From Defluviitalea raffinosedens (GTDB taxonomy: Bacteria > Bacillota > Clostridia > Lachnospirales > Defluviitaleaceae), in NCBI RefSeq assembly GCF_016908775.1, contig NZ_JAFBEP010000003.1, positions 124,001-188,000 of the forward strand: a stretch of DNA of 64,000 nucleotides, read 5' to 3'. Below the pieces are notes generated by a model that was not told the DNA's origin, ran no database searches, and saw only the letters and a list, made by a program, of their open reading frames with translations. Shown here piece after piece: positions 16,831-25,672 of the stretch. A program made the position numbers and the translations under genes. How positions within the stretch are numbered: the stretch's first letter is position 1; the number at the start of each line of letters is the position of its first letter.

Positions 16831-18066
16831 TTATAAACGAGGGAGCTTTAAAACCTGCCCCTCATAAATTTTATCCGGACTTTCGAGTTTATTCACTTTT
16901 ACAATTTCGTCTACGAAAGCCGTTGATTTGTAATACTGATAGCATATTCTGTTGAGATTATCGCCCTTTTTTACTGTGTATGTCTCATAGCTTGATTCCT
17001 GAATCTGGGGTGTTTGTTCTGTTTCTTTTGCTTCTTCTTTTACCGTTTCTTTTTCACTTTCTTTTTTTACTTCTTCTTTGGGTTCTTCTTTTGCTTGCTC
17101 TTCCACAATAATGGCATCTTCTGTTTCTTTCACTGCAATTTCTGGAGTTTCTTTTGTTTCATTAAGAGCAGCTTCTTCTGTTTCAGCAAAAACCACCTGA
17201 AGATCTTTTTCCTGGAGTTGACTTAATAAATTATTATAATTAGCATCCATGTGGCTTAGCTCAGTTTCAAGTCTTGCCAGGCGTTCCCTATTCTGAATGA
17301 GGCCCACTGCCATGGAAACACACATTAAAAACAGCACGACGCTTAAGGAAGCAGCCAGACGGATAATTTTTTTGTGCTGTATCTCCTGCTTTTTTGCCCT
17401 GTCTTTCTTTCTAAAATGCAGCACTACATCTTCTCTTTCCTGTAGTTCCTCGTTGGAGACTCCTACCTTATGATTTACCATGTAATTTTGCATCTGTTCA
17501 TTTTTATCATAGTAAATATAATATCCTTCTGCCGATCGTACTTCTTCTTTATCCCACAGGAAAAAAGCTTCCATATTTTCGATAGGATCAATGATCATCA
17601 GAGTCTGATAGGGCTTTCCAAAAAACTGTTTTTGCAGGCGAATATCCTGGGTGGTGAGGAATATGCCATATCCTGGCTGGGTGTGCATCCATCCCATAAG
17701 TTCACGATCAGGAAAGTATTTATTAAGTTTTGCTTTTACTTCATTGAGAACTTCATCTGTAAGCAGTACCTTGTCTTCGGCCAGGGAGCTCTTAAACTGA
17801 ATGGCTCCGTTAATAATTGCCATCTTCTCTCCGAATTCCTCTGTGTAATACCCAACAAGCGCCGCCCCTTTTTCTTCCCCCCGGTTCAGCTTAGAGTACT
17901 GGTAAAGGTAAGTATATACATAATCCTCCAGATAAATATGGATTCCTGTCGGCACCTCTCCTACGAGCTTTGCATTATCTAAAAAAGAGCGTTTCGTTTC
18001 TTCTATTTCTTCTAATTCTTCGATTTCGTCGGAAGAATCCGTTGGCCCATAAAAAAACTCACTCAT
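16831..18066 (-). CDS. JAMM/MPN-like domain protein with transmembrane helix and C-terminal LysM
   Basis: A 411-residue membrane protein. A cytoplasmic-looking N-domain (about residues 30-200) resembles the JAB/MPN metalloprotease fold. The signature reads MHTQPGYGIFLTTQD: H128 and D141 are in place, but the second motif histidine is Q130, so the zinc site may be incomplete. One membrane helix follows (about 234-257), then a coiled segment (260-290), a Glu/Lys-rich spacer (295-355) and a LysM domain (362-409), which would bind peptidoglycan outside the cell. It is the only gene on its transcript. I do not know a characterised relative with this layout. Confidence 0.8.
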   Translation of the reverse strand: MSEFFYGPTDSSDEIEELEEIEETKRSFLDNAKLVGEVPTGIHIYLEDYVYTYLYQYSKLNRGEEKGAALVGYYTEEFGEKMAIINGAIQFKSSLAEDKVLLTDEVLNEVKAKLNKYFPDRELMGWMHTQPGYGIFLTTQDIRLQKQFFGKPYQTLMIIDPIENMEAFFLWDKEEVRSAEGYYIYYDKNEQMQNYMVNHKVGVSNEELQEREDVVLHFRKKDRAKKQEIQHKKIIRLAASLSVVLFLMCVSMAVGLIQNRERLARLETELSHMDANYNNLLSQLQEKDLQVVFAETEEAALNETKETPEIAVKETEDAIIVEEQAKEEPKEEVKKESEKETVKEEAKETEQTPQIQESSYETYTVKKGDNLNRICYQYYKSTAFVDEIVKVNKLESPDKIYEGQVLKLPRL

Positions 18067-18288
18067 ATTTCATCCCCCTCGTGCATATAATTCCTATTTG
18101 AAGATATATTATCACAGTCAATTTACATTTTTTAGAAATTCATGTCGAGGGTCTTAATTTTTTTATCTTGCTTTTTCACCAAAAAAACCCAATTATCTAT
18201 TTGTAATATTTACCACCGATAAACTGAAATAAATGTTTACAAAAGTGGAAAACTAAAAAATGACTATTCCCATAAAGGTGGTAATTAT

Positions 18289-18876
18289 GTGCTGTTTCAA
18301 CAAAAACAGAATCCTTCTCCAACTTACATAAATATTAATTCTCCATATCCGTTTAAGGAGTTCAGCGATGCCTTTTATCAATATTTTGCAAAAAAAATAC
18401 CCCTTTATAATGGGGCTGTCATTTTATGCATCGGAACAGACCGGGCAACTGGTGACAGTTTAGGTCCTCTGATAGGATATAAATTAAGGCATCTGTCCTA
18501 CCCTAATATATATGTATACGGTACATTGGAACATCCGGTTCATGCTAAGAATTTGGGTGAAACCGTTGAAATGATTCATGAAAAACATCCTAACGCTCTG
18601 GTTATTGCAATTGATGCCTGTCTTGGGAAAATGGATCATATAGGATATATTACACTGGGGGAAGGCTCAATTAAGCCGGGAGCAGGGGTTCAAAAGAATC
18701 TTCCTCCAGTCGGGGACATATTCATTACGGGAATTGTTAATTTCAGCGGATTTATGGAGATGCTCATTCTTCAAAACACCCGTTTATCTTTAGTGATGCA
18801 AATGGCAGATATCATTTCTTCCGGCATCAAATACAGCCTATGGAGATACTATCAACTGGGGAAAAAACTTTCCTAG
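18289..18876 (+). CDS. yyaC: YyaC-like sporulation protein
   Basis: A 195-residue protein with the YyaC pattern, related to the GPR/HybD protease fold: ILCIGTDRATGDSLGPLIG (about residues 46-64), LEHPVHAKNL, and VIAIDACLG. Homologues are expressed in the forespore of spore-formers; their exact activity is not settled. The start is GTG at 18289 behind AAAGGTGG. It converges on the aminomutase gene with only one base between the stop codons. In Bacillus, yyaC lies near oriC; here no other origin genes are nearby. Confidence 0.85.
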   Translation: MLFQQKQNPSPTYININSPYPFKEFSDAFYQYFAKKIPLYNGAVILCIGTDRATGDSLGPLIGYKLRHLSYPNIYVYGTLEHPVHAKNLGETVEMIHEKHPNALVIAIDACLGKMDHIGYITLGEGSIKPGAGVQKNLPPVGDIFITGIVNFSGFMEMLILQNTRLSLVMQMADIISSGIKYSLWRYYQLGKKLS

Positions 18877-18877
18877 C

Positions 18878-20107
18878 TTAATTAGGATAATCAATGATTT
18901 CGCCTTCCCAGGTACGGAGTTTAACACTGTTTTCTCCCCAGGAAACAATATAGTTAGGCAGTATAGGGGTTTTTCCTTTTCCTTTTGGTGCATTGACAAT
19001 ATAGGTAGGTACAGCTAAACCTGAAGTATAACCTCTAAGGTATTCCATGATTTCCATTCCTTTTTGAATTTTCACACTAAAATGCCCGGTGCCTACGACT
19101 GCTTTGGGATGGAAAATATAATAGGGTTTTACTCTGATTTTAAGCAATTCATGGTTTAGTTTTTTCATGATATGAATGTCGTCGTTGATTCCTCTAAGCA
19201 GTACGGCCTGGTTACCCAACACGACTCCTGCACGGCAAAGTTTGTCAGCTGCTTTTTTGGACTGCTCTGTAACTTCTAATGGATGATTGAAATGGGTATT
19301 CAGATAAATAGGTGGGAATTTGCTAAGAAGTTCGCAAAGATCATCTGTTATTCTTTGAGGCATGGTTACGGGAGTTCTGCTTCCTAAACGGACGATTTCG
19401 ACATGCGGAATTTCTGAAAGCTCTGATAAAATCCAATAAAGCCTTTCATCGGAAAGAAGAAGAGCATCTCCCCCGGTGATTAAAACATCTCTTATTTCTT
19501 TATGTTCTTTTACGTATTGTATGCATTTTGCTAAATCATCTTTTGGAAGGGCTAAATCTTGCTGCCCTATGCATCGCCGCCTTTGACAATGCCTGCAATA
19601 CATGGCACATTGATTGGTTACTTTTATAATCAGCCTGTCAGGATATCTTCTCGTCATCCCTTCTACTGGAGAAGTGAGCTCCTCGTTCATGGGGTCTTCT
19701 TCTCCCCCTTCTGCTAACTCTTTTATAGAAGGAATGGCTTGTTTTCTAATGGGACAAGAAGGATCGTCAGGATCCATTAAACTGGCATAATAGGGTGAAA
19801 CCGCCCAGCGGTATTTTTTCCCAACCAATTCTATTTGACTTTTTTCTTCCTCTGAAAGGTTTAAGATTTTCGACAAGGTATGAATATCTGTAATTCTATT
19901 GGCAATCTGCCAGGTCCAGTCATCCCATTGTTCATCTGTCGCATTAAGAATCTTCATAATACGCTTTTTATTTTCTTGTATGTATTCTTCATTCTTAAAA
20001 CCCGTCGGAATAGATTCTTGCTTGATTAAGTAATCCTCTATTCTCTCTTTTAATTCTTGAGCTCTTTCTAAAGAAATCATTCTCTTGTCTTTCTGATCCA
20101 AAGTCAT
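18878..20107 (-). CDS. eam: Probable glutamate 2,3-aminomutase (radical SAM, PLP; KamA family)
   Basis: A 409-residue radical SAM/PLP enzyme of the lysine 2,3-aminomutase family. The cluster motif is C167-x3-C171-x2-C174. In characterised lysine 2,3-aminomutase two aspartates hold the lysine side chain. In the clostridial glutamate enzyme they are replaced by Lys and Asn. Here the matching positions are K335 (FHPKAVVG) and N372 (IVNAPKGKGK), so the substrate is probably L-glutamate and the product beta-glutamate, a compatible solute. The ATG at 20107 is very close to its GGGGG site; TTG two codons later is better spaced and may be the true start. Confidence 0.85.
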   Translation of the reverse strand: MTLDQKDKRMISLERAQELKERIEDYLIKQESIPTGFKNEEYIQENKKRIMKILNATDEQWDDWTWQIANRITDIHTLSKILNLSEEEKSQIELVGKKYRWAVSPYYASLMDPDDPSCPIRKQAIPSIKELAEGGEEDPMNEELTSPVEGMTRRYPDRLIIKVTNQCAMYCRHCQRRRCIGQQDLALPKDDLAKCIQYVKEHKEIRDVLITGGDALLLSDERLYWILSELSEIPHVEIVRLGSRTPVTMPQRITDDLCELLSKFPPIYLNTHFNHPLEVTEQSKKAADKLCRAGVVLGNQAVLLRGINDDIHIMKKLNHELLKIRVKPYYIFHPKAVVGTGHFSVKIQKGMEIMEYLRGYTSGLAVPTYIVNAPKGKGKTPILPNYIVSWGENSVKLRTWEGEIIDYPN

Positions 20108-20200
20108 TCCCCCTTCTAGTAAGTCTTATACATTCATTATATCATTTTAAAAGTAACAACTCAATATTAAATTCGAAATGTCTGTATAAAAATGTAAAAT

Positions 20201-20223
20201 AAAAAGAACGGTTTTACCGTTCT
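20201..20223 (-). terminator. Terminator of niaR
   Basis: AGAACGG, loop TTTTA, CCGTTCT, with a T-run on the minus strand (TTTTTATTTT). Confidence 0.85.
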
Positions 20224-20248
20224 CGTCTAAAATAATCTTTATCCATCC

Positions 20249-20764
20249 TTATTCAAAGAATAGATAACCTTTTTGCTTTAACTTATCTTCAATTTCATCC
20301 AATATTTTTTCACTCTTAGCCTCTATGGTATGCATATGAATTTTGTTTGTAAGGCGAAGCAAGGGAACAGTATTATTCTTTTGCATAATTTCCATGAATT
20401 CTTTTACATCTCTTCTGGATTCAATCATGAGATTCCCTGTAATTTGTCCATAGATGGGATGTTCAATAATCACATCGATGACTCTTCCTCCAAGGTCTAC
20501 AATGGTAGTTAGTTCATCTTCAATTTCTTCCTTGCCGTGGCATACAGTCACAGCCCTTTTATGGGCAGGACTTTCTTCCCCATAAAAAATATATCCTCTG
20601 GCAGTAGCCATGATATTGATATTTTCCGCCCGCAAAAGCGCAATATCCTGAACAATGACTTGTCGTGTTACATTGAGCTTTTCTGCCAGATAACCTCCAC
20701 TGACAGGCTTATTGGAAGACTTTAAAATTTTTATTATTTCCTGTTTTCTTTCCTCTTTGCTCAT
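20249..20764 (-). CDS. niaR: Niacin-responsive transcriptional repressor NiaR
   Basis: A 171-residue protein. Its N-terminal helix-turn-helix (PVSGGYLAEKLNVTRQVIVQ, about residues 20-39) is followed by a 3H domain (about 70-168). The histidine motifs VCHGKEE, IEHPIYGQ and IHMHTIE are the family's metal/niacin site. NiaR represses NAD-biosynthesis or niacin-uptake genes when niacin is abundant. No such target lies next to it here; the gene stands between the aminomutase and pgi with its own terminator. The ATG follows AAGGTG. Confidence 0.9.
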   Translation of the reverse strand: MSKEERKQEIIKILKSSNKPVSGGYLAEKLNVTRQVIVQDIALLRAENINIMATARGYIFYGEESPAHKRAVTVCHGKEEIEDELTTIVDLGGRVIDVIIEHPIYGQITGNLMIESRRDVKEFMEIMQKNNTVPLLRLTNKIHMHTIEAKSEKILDEIEDKLKQKGYLFFE

Positions 20765-20782
20765 ATGGACACCTTCTTTTAT

Positions 20783-20808
20783 AAAAAAATAGGGTAAAAC
20801 TACCCTAC
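20783..20808 (-). terminator. Terminator of pgi
   Basis: TAGGGTA/TACCCTA stem with a 4-nt loop, followed by T7 on the minus strand, just after the pgi stop. Confidence 0.85.
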
Positions 20809-20812
20809 TTTT

Positions 20813-22156
20813 TTATTTTATACGCTTTGTCAATTCGTTTCTTAACTCTTCATAACCCGGTTTCCCAAGGAGTGCAAACATATTTTTCTTATAAGCTTCT
20901 ACTCCCGGTTGGTCAAAAGGATTCACTCCCAGGATATATCCACTTATACCGCAAGCTTTTTCAAAGAAGTAGAGAAGTTTTCCAACATAATATTCATTTA
21001 ATTCCGGAACATTAATTACAAGATTTGGAACTCCTCCGTCTACATGGGCAAAAAGGGTTCCTTCAAAAGCTTTCTTATTAACGAAGTCCATGGTCTTGCC
21101 AGCTAAATAGTTTAATCCGTCTAAGTCATCTTCTTCGGCTTCTAAGGTAATATCACATTTTGGCTTTTCAACATTGATTACAGTTTCAAACAGATTTCTT
21201 CTTCCGTCCTGGATATATTGTCCCATGGAGTGAAGATCTGTTGAGAAGTCCACAGATGCAGGGAAAATTCCTTTATTGTCTTTACCTTCACTTTCTCCAT
21301 AAAGTTGCTTCCACCACTCAGAAATATAATGAAGGGCAGGTTCATAGTTTACCAGGATTTCGGTCTGCTTTCCTCTTTTATATAAAATATTGCGGATCAG
21401 AGCATATTGGTAAGCAGGGTTATTTTCAAAATCTTCTTGCTTGTATTCTTCCCTTGCGTCCTTTGCTCCTTCCATCAATTTATCAATATCTATTCCGCTA
21501 ACTGCAATAGGCAGTAATCCTACAGGAGTTAAAACTGTAAAACGTCCTCCCACATCGTCAGGGATGATAAAAGTTTCATAGCCTTCTTCATCAGCTAATT
21601 TACGAAGGGCGCCTTTTGCTTTGTCAGTAGTTGCAAAGATTCTTTCTTTTGCACCTTCTTTACCATACTTTTCTTCTAAATATTTTTTGAAAATTCTAAA
21701 TGCAATTCCAGGTTCTGTCGTAGTCCCTGACTTGGAAATCACATTAACACTGACATCTTTGCCTTCAATGAGGTCTAAAAGGTGTGTTACGTATGTACCG
21801 CTAATGTTGTTTCCAACAAAATAGATTTCTGGGGCTTGTCTTTTTTCCTTTGGAAGCATATTGTAGAAAGAATGGCTTAAGCTTTCAATCACTGCTCTGG
21901 CTCCTAAATAAGAACCACCTATACCAATTACGATAAATACATCTGAATTTTCTCTGATTTTTTGAGCAGCTTTTTTTACCCTTTCAAATTCATCTTTATC
22001 ATAGTCAACCGGAAGATCGATCCATCCTAAAAAGTCATTTCCTGCTCCCGCTTTTGCATGAAGCAACTTATGAGCGCCTTCAAGCTGCCATTTTGAATAC
22101 TGGATTTCCTCATTAGAAATACCTGAATTTGAATAGTCAAAAACGATATTTTTCAT
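20813..22156 (-). CDS. pgi: Glucose-6-phosphate isomerase
   Basis: Interconverts glucose-6-phosphate and fructose-6-phosphate in glycolysis and gluconeogenesis. The 447-residue length is typical for the Firmicutes form. Motifs include [11 protein letters not shown] (about residues 78-88), [11 protein letters not shown] (about 139-149), [16 protein letters not shown], and the C-terminal [16 protein letters not shown]. The start is the ATG at 22156 with AAGGAGG at good spacing; an in-frame start 16 codons upstream has no ribosome site. A TATAAT lies about 55 bp further upstream. Single-gene unit. Confidence 0.96.
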   Translation of the reverse strand: MKNIVFDYSNSGISNEEIQYSKWQLEGAHKLLHAKAGAGNDFLGWIDLPVDYDKDEFERVKKAAQKIRENSDVFIVIGIGGSYLGARAVIESLSHSFYNMLPKEKRQAPEIYFVGNNISGTYVTHLLDLIEGKDVSVNVISKSGTTTEPGIAFRIFKKYLEEKYGKEGAKERIFATTDKAKGALRKLADEEGYETFIIPDDVGGRFTVLTPVGLLPIAVSGIDIDKLMEGAKDAREEYKQEDFENNPAYQYALIRNILYKRGKQTEILVNYEPALHYISEWWKQLYGESEGKDNKGIFPASVDFSTDLHSMGQYIQDGRRNLFETVINVEKPKCDITLEAEEDDLDGLNYLAGKTMDFVNKKAFEGTLFAHVDGGVPNLVINVPELNEYYVGKLLYFFEKACGISGYILGVNPFDQPGVEAYKKNMFALLGKPGYEELRNELTKRIK

Positions 22157-22247
22157 CTTTATCCTCCTTAAATTAAATTTAAAAAATAGATCCTCTATCA
22201 CCAAATGAAATTATACCATGAGATAAAAAAACGAACCATACTAATGA

Positions 22248-23285
22248 TTATAATTCATCTAAAGAAGCAAATATATATCCCTGATCTTTTAAATATTTAA
22301 GCATATCTCCCAAAGCTTCCGTATTGGATGAAGATACGGCATGGAGAAGAATAATAGCTCCCGGATGATGATTTTGTACGATATGCTCATAGGCAGCTTG
22401 TTTACCTGGTTGATTATTTACATCCCAGTCCTTGTATGCCATGCTCCAAAAGATGGTCTTATATCCTAAATCTTTTGTGATCTGAAGGGTTCTCTCACTA
22501 TATTCTCCTGCCGGAGGTCTAAAGTATAAGGGCATAGAAGTACCGGTTATTTCTTCAAAATATCTGGCCGTTTCAAGGATTTCATATTCTACTTCTTCAT
22601 CTGTTTTATCTGGAAGACTGGGATGGGTGACAGAATGATTTCCAACGATATGGCCTTCATTCACCATCCTTTTAATCAAATCCGGCTGACTTTTGATATA
22701 TGGCTTTGTTACAAAAAAAGCTGCCTGTACATTATGTTCTTTCAGGATATCCAATATCTTGGAGGTGTAGCCGTTCTCATAACCTTCATCAAAGGTAAGG
22801 TAAACCCTTTTTTCATTCGTATTACCTAAATAATAAGCATCATATTTTGTAAGATCTATTTCGCTTTGAGCTCCTGGAGGAAGGTGGTCTGAGTTTCTCT
22901 TAAACCACCAGGCCTTTTTGGCATTGGGAAGAGAAGCGCTACGCTGGTCTGATTTCGGCTTTGTTTTTTGCTCCACCTTTTGCTCCGCTTGCTGTTCTTT
23001 AGAAGTATCTTTGGCTTCATCTTTTTGCTCTTCTTTTGCATTTTCTTTTGGTTCTTCTGTTATTTGGGCTTGTACTACTTCTTTTTGGTCTTCTTGTTCT
23101 TCCTTCCTTTCTTCTTCATTGACTGACTCGTCTTCATCCCTTGTGACAGCTTCTTCTAAACGCTGTTCTACAGCCGCTTCAACTTCAGGAGTTTCATTGG
23201 AATTTGAAATAGAAGAAGAATCAGAAGCACATCCTGCTAAAATCGTACCAATAAGAATAAGCGTTAAAACACTTTTTATATTCAT
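22248..23285 (-). CDS. Lipoprotein polysaccharide deacetylase, PdaA-like
   Basis: A 345-residue exported protein. The signal peptide ends in lipobox LAGC (Cys19). A long Glu/Gln/Lys-rich spacer (about residues 30-120) precedes a NodB-homology deacetylase domain (about 145-340). The motif TFDEGYENGYT, in place of the usual TFDDGP, is characteristic of PdaA, which removes the N-acetyl group on the way to muramic-delta-lactam in the spore cortex. GNHSVTHPSLP supplies the metal histidines and RPPAGEYSE the catalytic region. The lipobox and spacer are unlike B. subtilis PdaA, so a vegetative wall role remains possible. Confidence 0.88.
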   Translation of the reverse strand: MNIKSVLTLILIGTILAGCASDSSSISNSNETPEVEAAVEQRLEEAVTRDEDESVNEEERKEEQEDQKEVVQAQITEEPKENAKEEQKDEAKDTSKEQQAEQKVEQKTKPKSDQRSASLPNAKKAWWFKRNSDHLPPGAQSEIDLTKYDAYYLGNTNEKRVYLTFDEGYENGYTSKILDILKEHNVQAAFFVTKPYIKSQPDLIKRMVNEGHIVGNHSVTHPSLPDKTDEEVEYEILETARYFEEITGTSMPLYFRPPAGEYSERTLQITKDLGYKTIFWSMAYKDWDVNNQPGKQAAYEHIVQNHHPGAIILLHAVSSSNTEALGDMLKYLKDQGYIFASLDEL

Positions 23286-23387
23286 TGTATCTTCCTCTCG
23301 ATTTTATCTTTAGATCCGTTATCCAAACAGATTCCTATATATAATAACATAACTAATGAATTTGATACATCATTTGTTGAAAATTAT

Positions 23388-23414
23388 TGAAAAAACCAAC
23401 TCTTTCGAGTTGGT
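23388..23414 (-). terminator. Terminator of the 2-oxoacid oxidoreductase operon
   Basis: Minus strand ACCAACTC, GAAA tetraloop, GAGTTGGT, then T-run; directly after the stop codon. Confidence 0.9.
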
Positions 23415-25661
23415 TTACAATATTGGACTCTCATGGCGAGCCTTCAGTCTTTCCCATCTTCTATCCACTTCATCTTGTATGCTTTGCACGATGTCCGCAT
23501 ATTCTGGTTTTGCCAGATGTTTGGTACGTCCCATCATTTTAAGCCAATCAATCACTGGGATTTTCTTATTGCGTTCTTCTGGATTGTAAGTGATGGTTGT
23601 AATGCCTTCTTCTATTTCATAGAGTGGATGATAACAGCAGTTTACTGCTGCATCAATTACACTTCTTTCGTATCTTGGATTATCATTCCAGTTCAGAGGG
23701 CAAGCAGAAAGGGCTTTTATGAAGGCTAAGCCGTATTCATTGGCATATTTTTGAGCCTTTGCCGCTTTTTTAATAAAGTCTGTCGGATTGCTTTCTGCAA
23801 CCGTTGCAACATATGGAATGTTGGTCGCAGCAAAAATCTGCGGCGTATCTTTATGGAAAGTCGCTTTTCCTGCCTGCGCTTTTCCTACATGGGATGTAGA
23901 ACTTCTTGCACCTAATGGAGTGGTATAGGATAATTGATATCCTGTGTTCATATATCCGCCATTGTCATATTCCATAATGATCATTCTGTGATTTCTAAGG
24001 GCTGCACCAATAGCAGGACCAATACCGATATCAAGGCCCCCGTCTCCACTGATCATGATGAACGTGAAGTTATCGCCCTTAGGCAATTCTCCTCTTCTTT
24101 GTCTTTCATGGAACATTTCTACCAAGCCGGAAAGAGTCGCTGCACCATTTTGGAACAGGTTGTGAATAAAGGTCACTCTAAAGGAAGACTTAGGATATGG
24201 AGAAGTTACAACAAATCCACAGCCTGTTTGGAATAACAGTACAACTTCTCCTTCGATTCCTCTAAGCAGCATATTCACGTTAACAGGTATACCACATCCA
24301 GGGCAAGCGCCATGACCTGCTACCCATCGTTTGGGCATTCTGGTGGAATCTTTTACGATTCCTCCTTTAGCAATCATTTTACCAGTCGCTTCGTCCACAG
24401 TAACACTTGTTACTCCAGGACGTACCTTATCTCCTACAAGGGGTTCAAAGTATTTTGGCGGCTCATAACCTTCTTTACCTTTATAGTGTCCAAAATAATC
24501 AAAACGCTTTTCAACTTTTCCTTTTTGAGCGATGTCGTATGCACGGTTTAACATATCTATGCCGTCTTCCATATAGAAGTCTCTTCCGCTTAATCCATAG
24601 ACCAAGCTTGCTACTTCGATATTGGCTTTATAATCCTGAAGGGTTGCTTTTAATTCAAGACTCATATTGCCCCCTTCTGCCCCGTAACTGTCTTGCCTGT
24701 CAGCTACGACAATCGCTTTTACATTTTTGCATAAATCATAGAGTTCTTTTTTGGGGAAGGGGCGAAGTACGCTGCTTGTAAATACCCCTACCTTTTTACC
24801 TTCTTCTCTTAGCTTGTCCACTGCCAGCCTTGCAGTATCATAGCTGGAGCCCAGAACGAAAAGGGCGGCTTCTGCATCTTCCATCATATATCCCTCAACC
24901 ATACTGTATGTACGGCCGGTAAATTCTCCATATTCTTTAAATACCTCAGGAATGACCTTTCTTGCTTCTTCCATCGCCAAATGAAGCTGATACTTATTGT
25001 TCAATAAGTCCGGTTCATTCATATAACAACCGATGCTGACAGGATGCTCTTTATCCAAAGCATGGTACTCAAGCTCCAGTTTCCCGACAAAATCCTGAAC
25101 ATCTTTGTCATGAGCTACAATTTGCACTTTTCGTTTTTGGTGGCTTGTGAAAAATCCATCAAACGCTACAATAATAGGTAATTTAACTTTTTCCGCAATT
25201 TTAAGGGCACAGATGTTAAAATCATATACTCTTTGAGGATCCTTTGCAAAAAGAATAATCCAACCTGTATTTAAAGCATACATAATATCGCTGTGGTCTC
25301 CCTTAATGGAAAGAGGACCGGATACAGTTCTGCAGCCCACATTTAAAACCATGGGAAAACGGGTTCCCGATTGAACCGGAAGTTGCTCTAATGAATACAA
25401 GAGTCCATTGGCAGAAGTCGCATTAAATACTCTTCCACCACCTGTTGATGCTCCATAGCAAATACCTGCCGCTCCATGTTCTCCATCAGCAGGAATCATG
25501 ACAACATCATGTTCTCCTTCTGCTTTTAAGAGGTCTAAGTGCTCTGGGATCTGGGTTGAAGGAGTGATTGGATAATACCCCATGACATGATAGTTGATTT
25601 GCTTTGCTGCATAGGCCGCCAATTCGTTTCCACTTTCAAATACAACTTTTTGTTCTACCAT
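23415..25661 (-). CDS. 2-oxoacid:ferredoxin oxidoreductase, fused alpha-beta subunits
   Basis: Oxidatively decarboxylates a 2-oxoacid (pyruvate or a branched-chain/aryl analogue) to the acyl-CoA, reducing ferredoxin. The 748-residue chain joins two normally separate subunits. Alpha (about residues 1-385) has GYYPITPSTQIPEHL. Beta (about 440-748) has the cluster cysteines C453-P-G-C456, C481 and the Cys of ALSACPLNW, plus the TPP motif GDGGLDIG with downstream EYDNGGYMNTG. It is 11 bp after the gamma-delta gene, so the two chains form the complete enzyme. The acid specificity is not clear from sequence. Confidence 0.9.
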   Translation of the reverse strand: MVEQKVVFESGNELAAYAAKQINYHVMGYYPITPSTQIPEHLDLLKAEGEHDVVMIPADGEHGAAGICYGASTGGGRVFNATSANGLLYSLEQLPVQSGTRFPMVLNVGCRTVSGPLSIKGDHSDIMYALNTGWIILFAKDPQRVYDFNICALKIAEKVKLPIIVAFDGFFTSHQKRKVQIVAHDKDVQDFVGKLELEYHALDKEHPVSIGCYMNEPDLLNNKYQLHLAMEEARKVIPEVFKEYGEFTGRTYSMVEGYMMEDAEAALFVLGSSYDTARLAVDKLREEGKKVGVFTSSVLRPFPKKELYDLCKNVKAIVVADRQDSYGAEGGNMSLELKATLQDYKANIEVASLVYGLSGRDFYMEDGIDMLNRAYDIAQKGKVEKRFDYFGHYKGKEGYEPPKYFEPLVGDKVRPGVTSVTVDEATGKMIAKGGIVKDSTRMPKRWVAGHGACPGCGIPVNVNMLLRGIEGEVVLLFQTGCGFVVTSPYPKSSFRVTFIHNLFQNGAATLSGLVEMFHERQRRGELPKGDNFTFIMISGDGGLDIGIGPAIGAALRNHRMIIMEYDNGGYMNTGYQLSYTTPLGARSSTSHVGKAQAGKATFHKDTPQIFAATNIPYVATVAESNPTDFIKKAAKAQKYANEYGLAFIKALSACPLNWNDNPRYERSVIDAAVNCCYHPLYEIEEGITTITYNPEERNKKIPVIDWLKMMGRTKHLAKPEYADIVQSIQDEVDRRWERLKARHESPIL

Positions 25662-25672
25662 ATGATCGCCTC

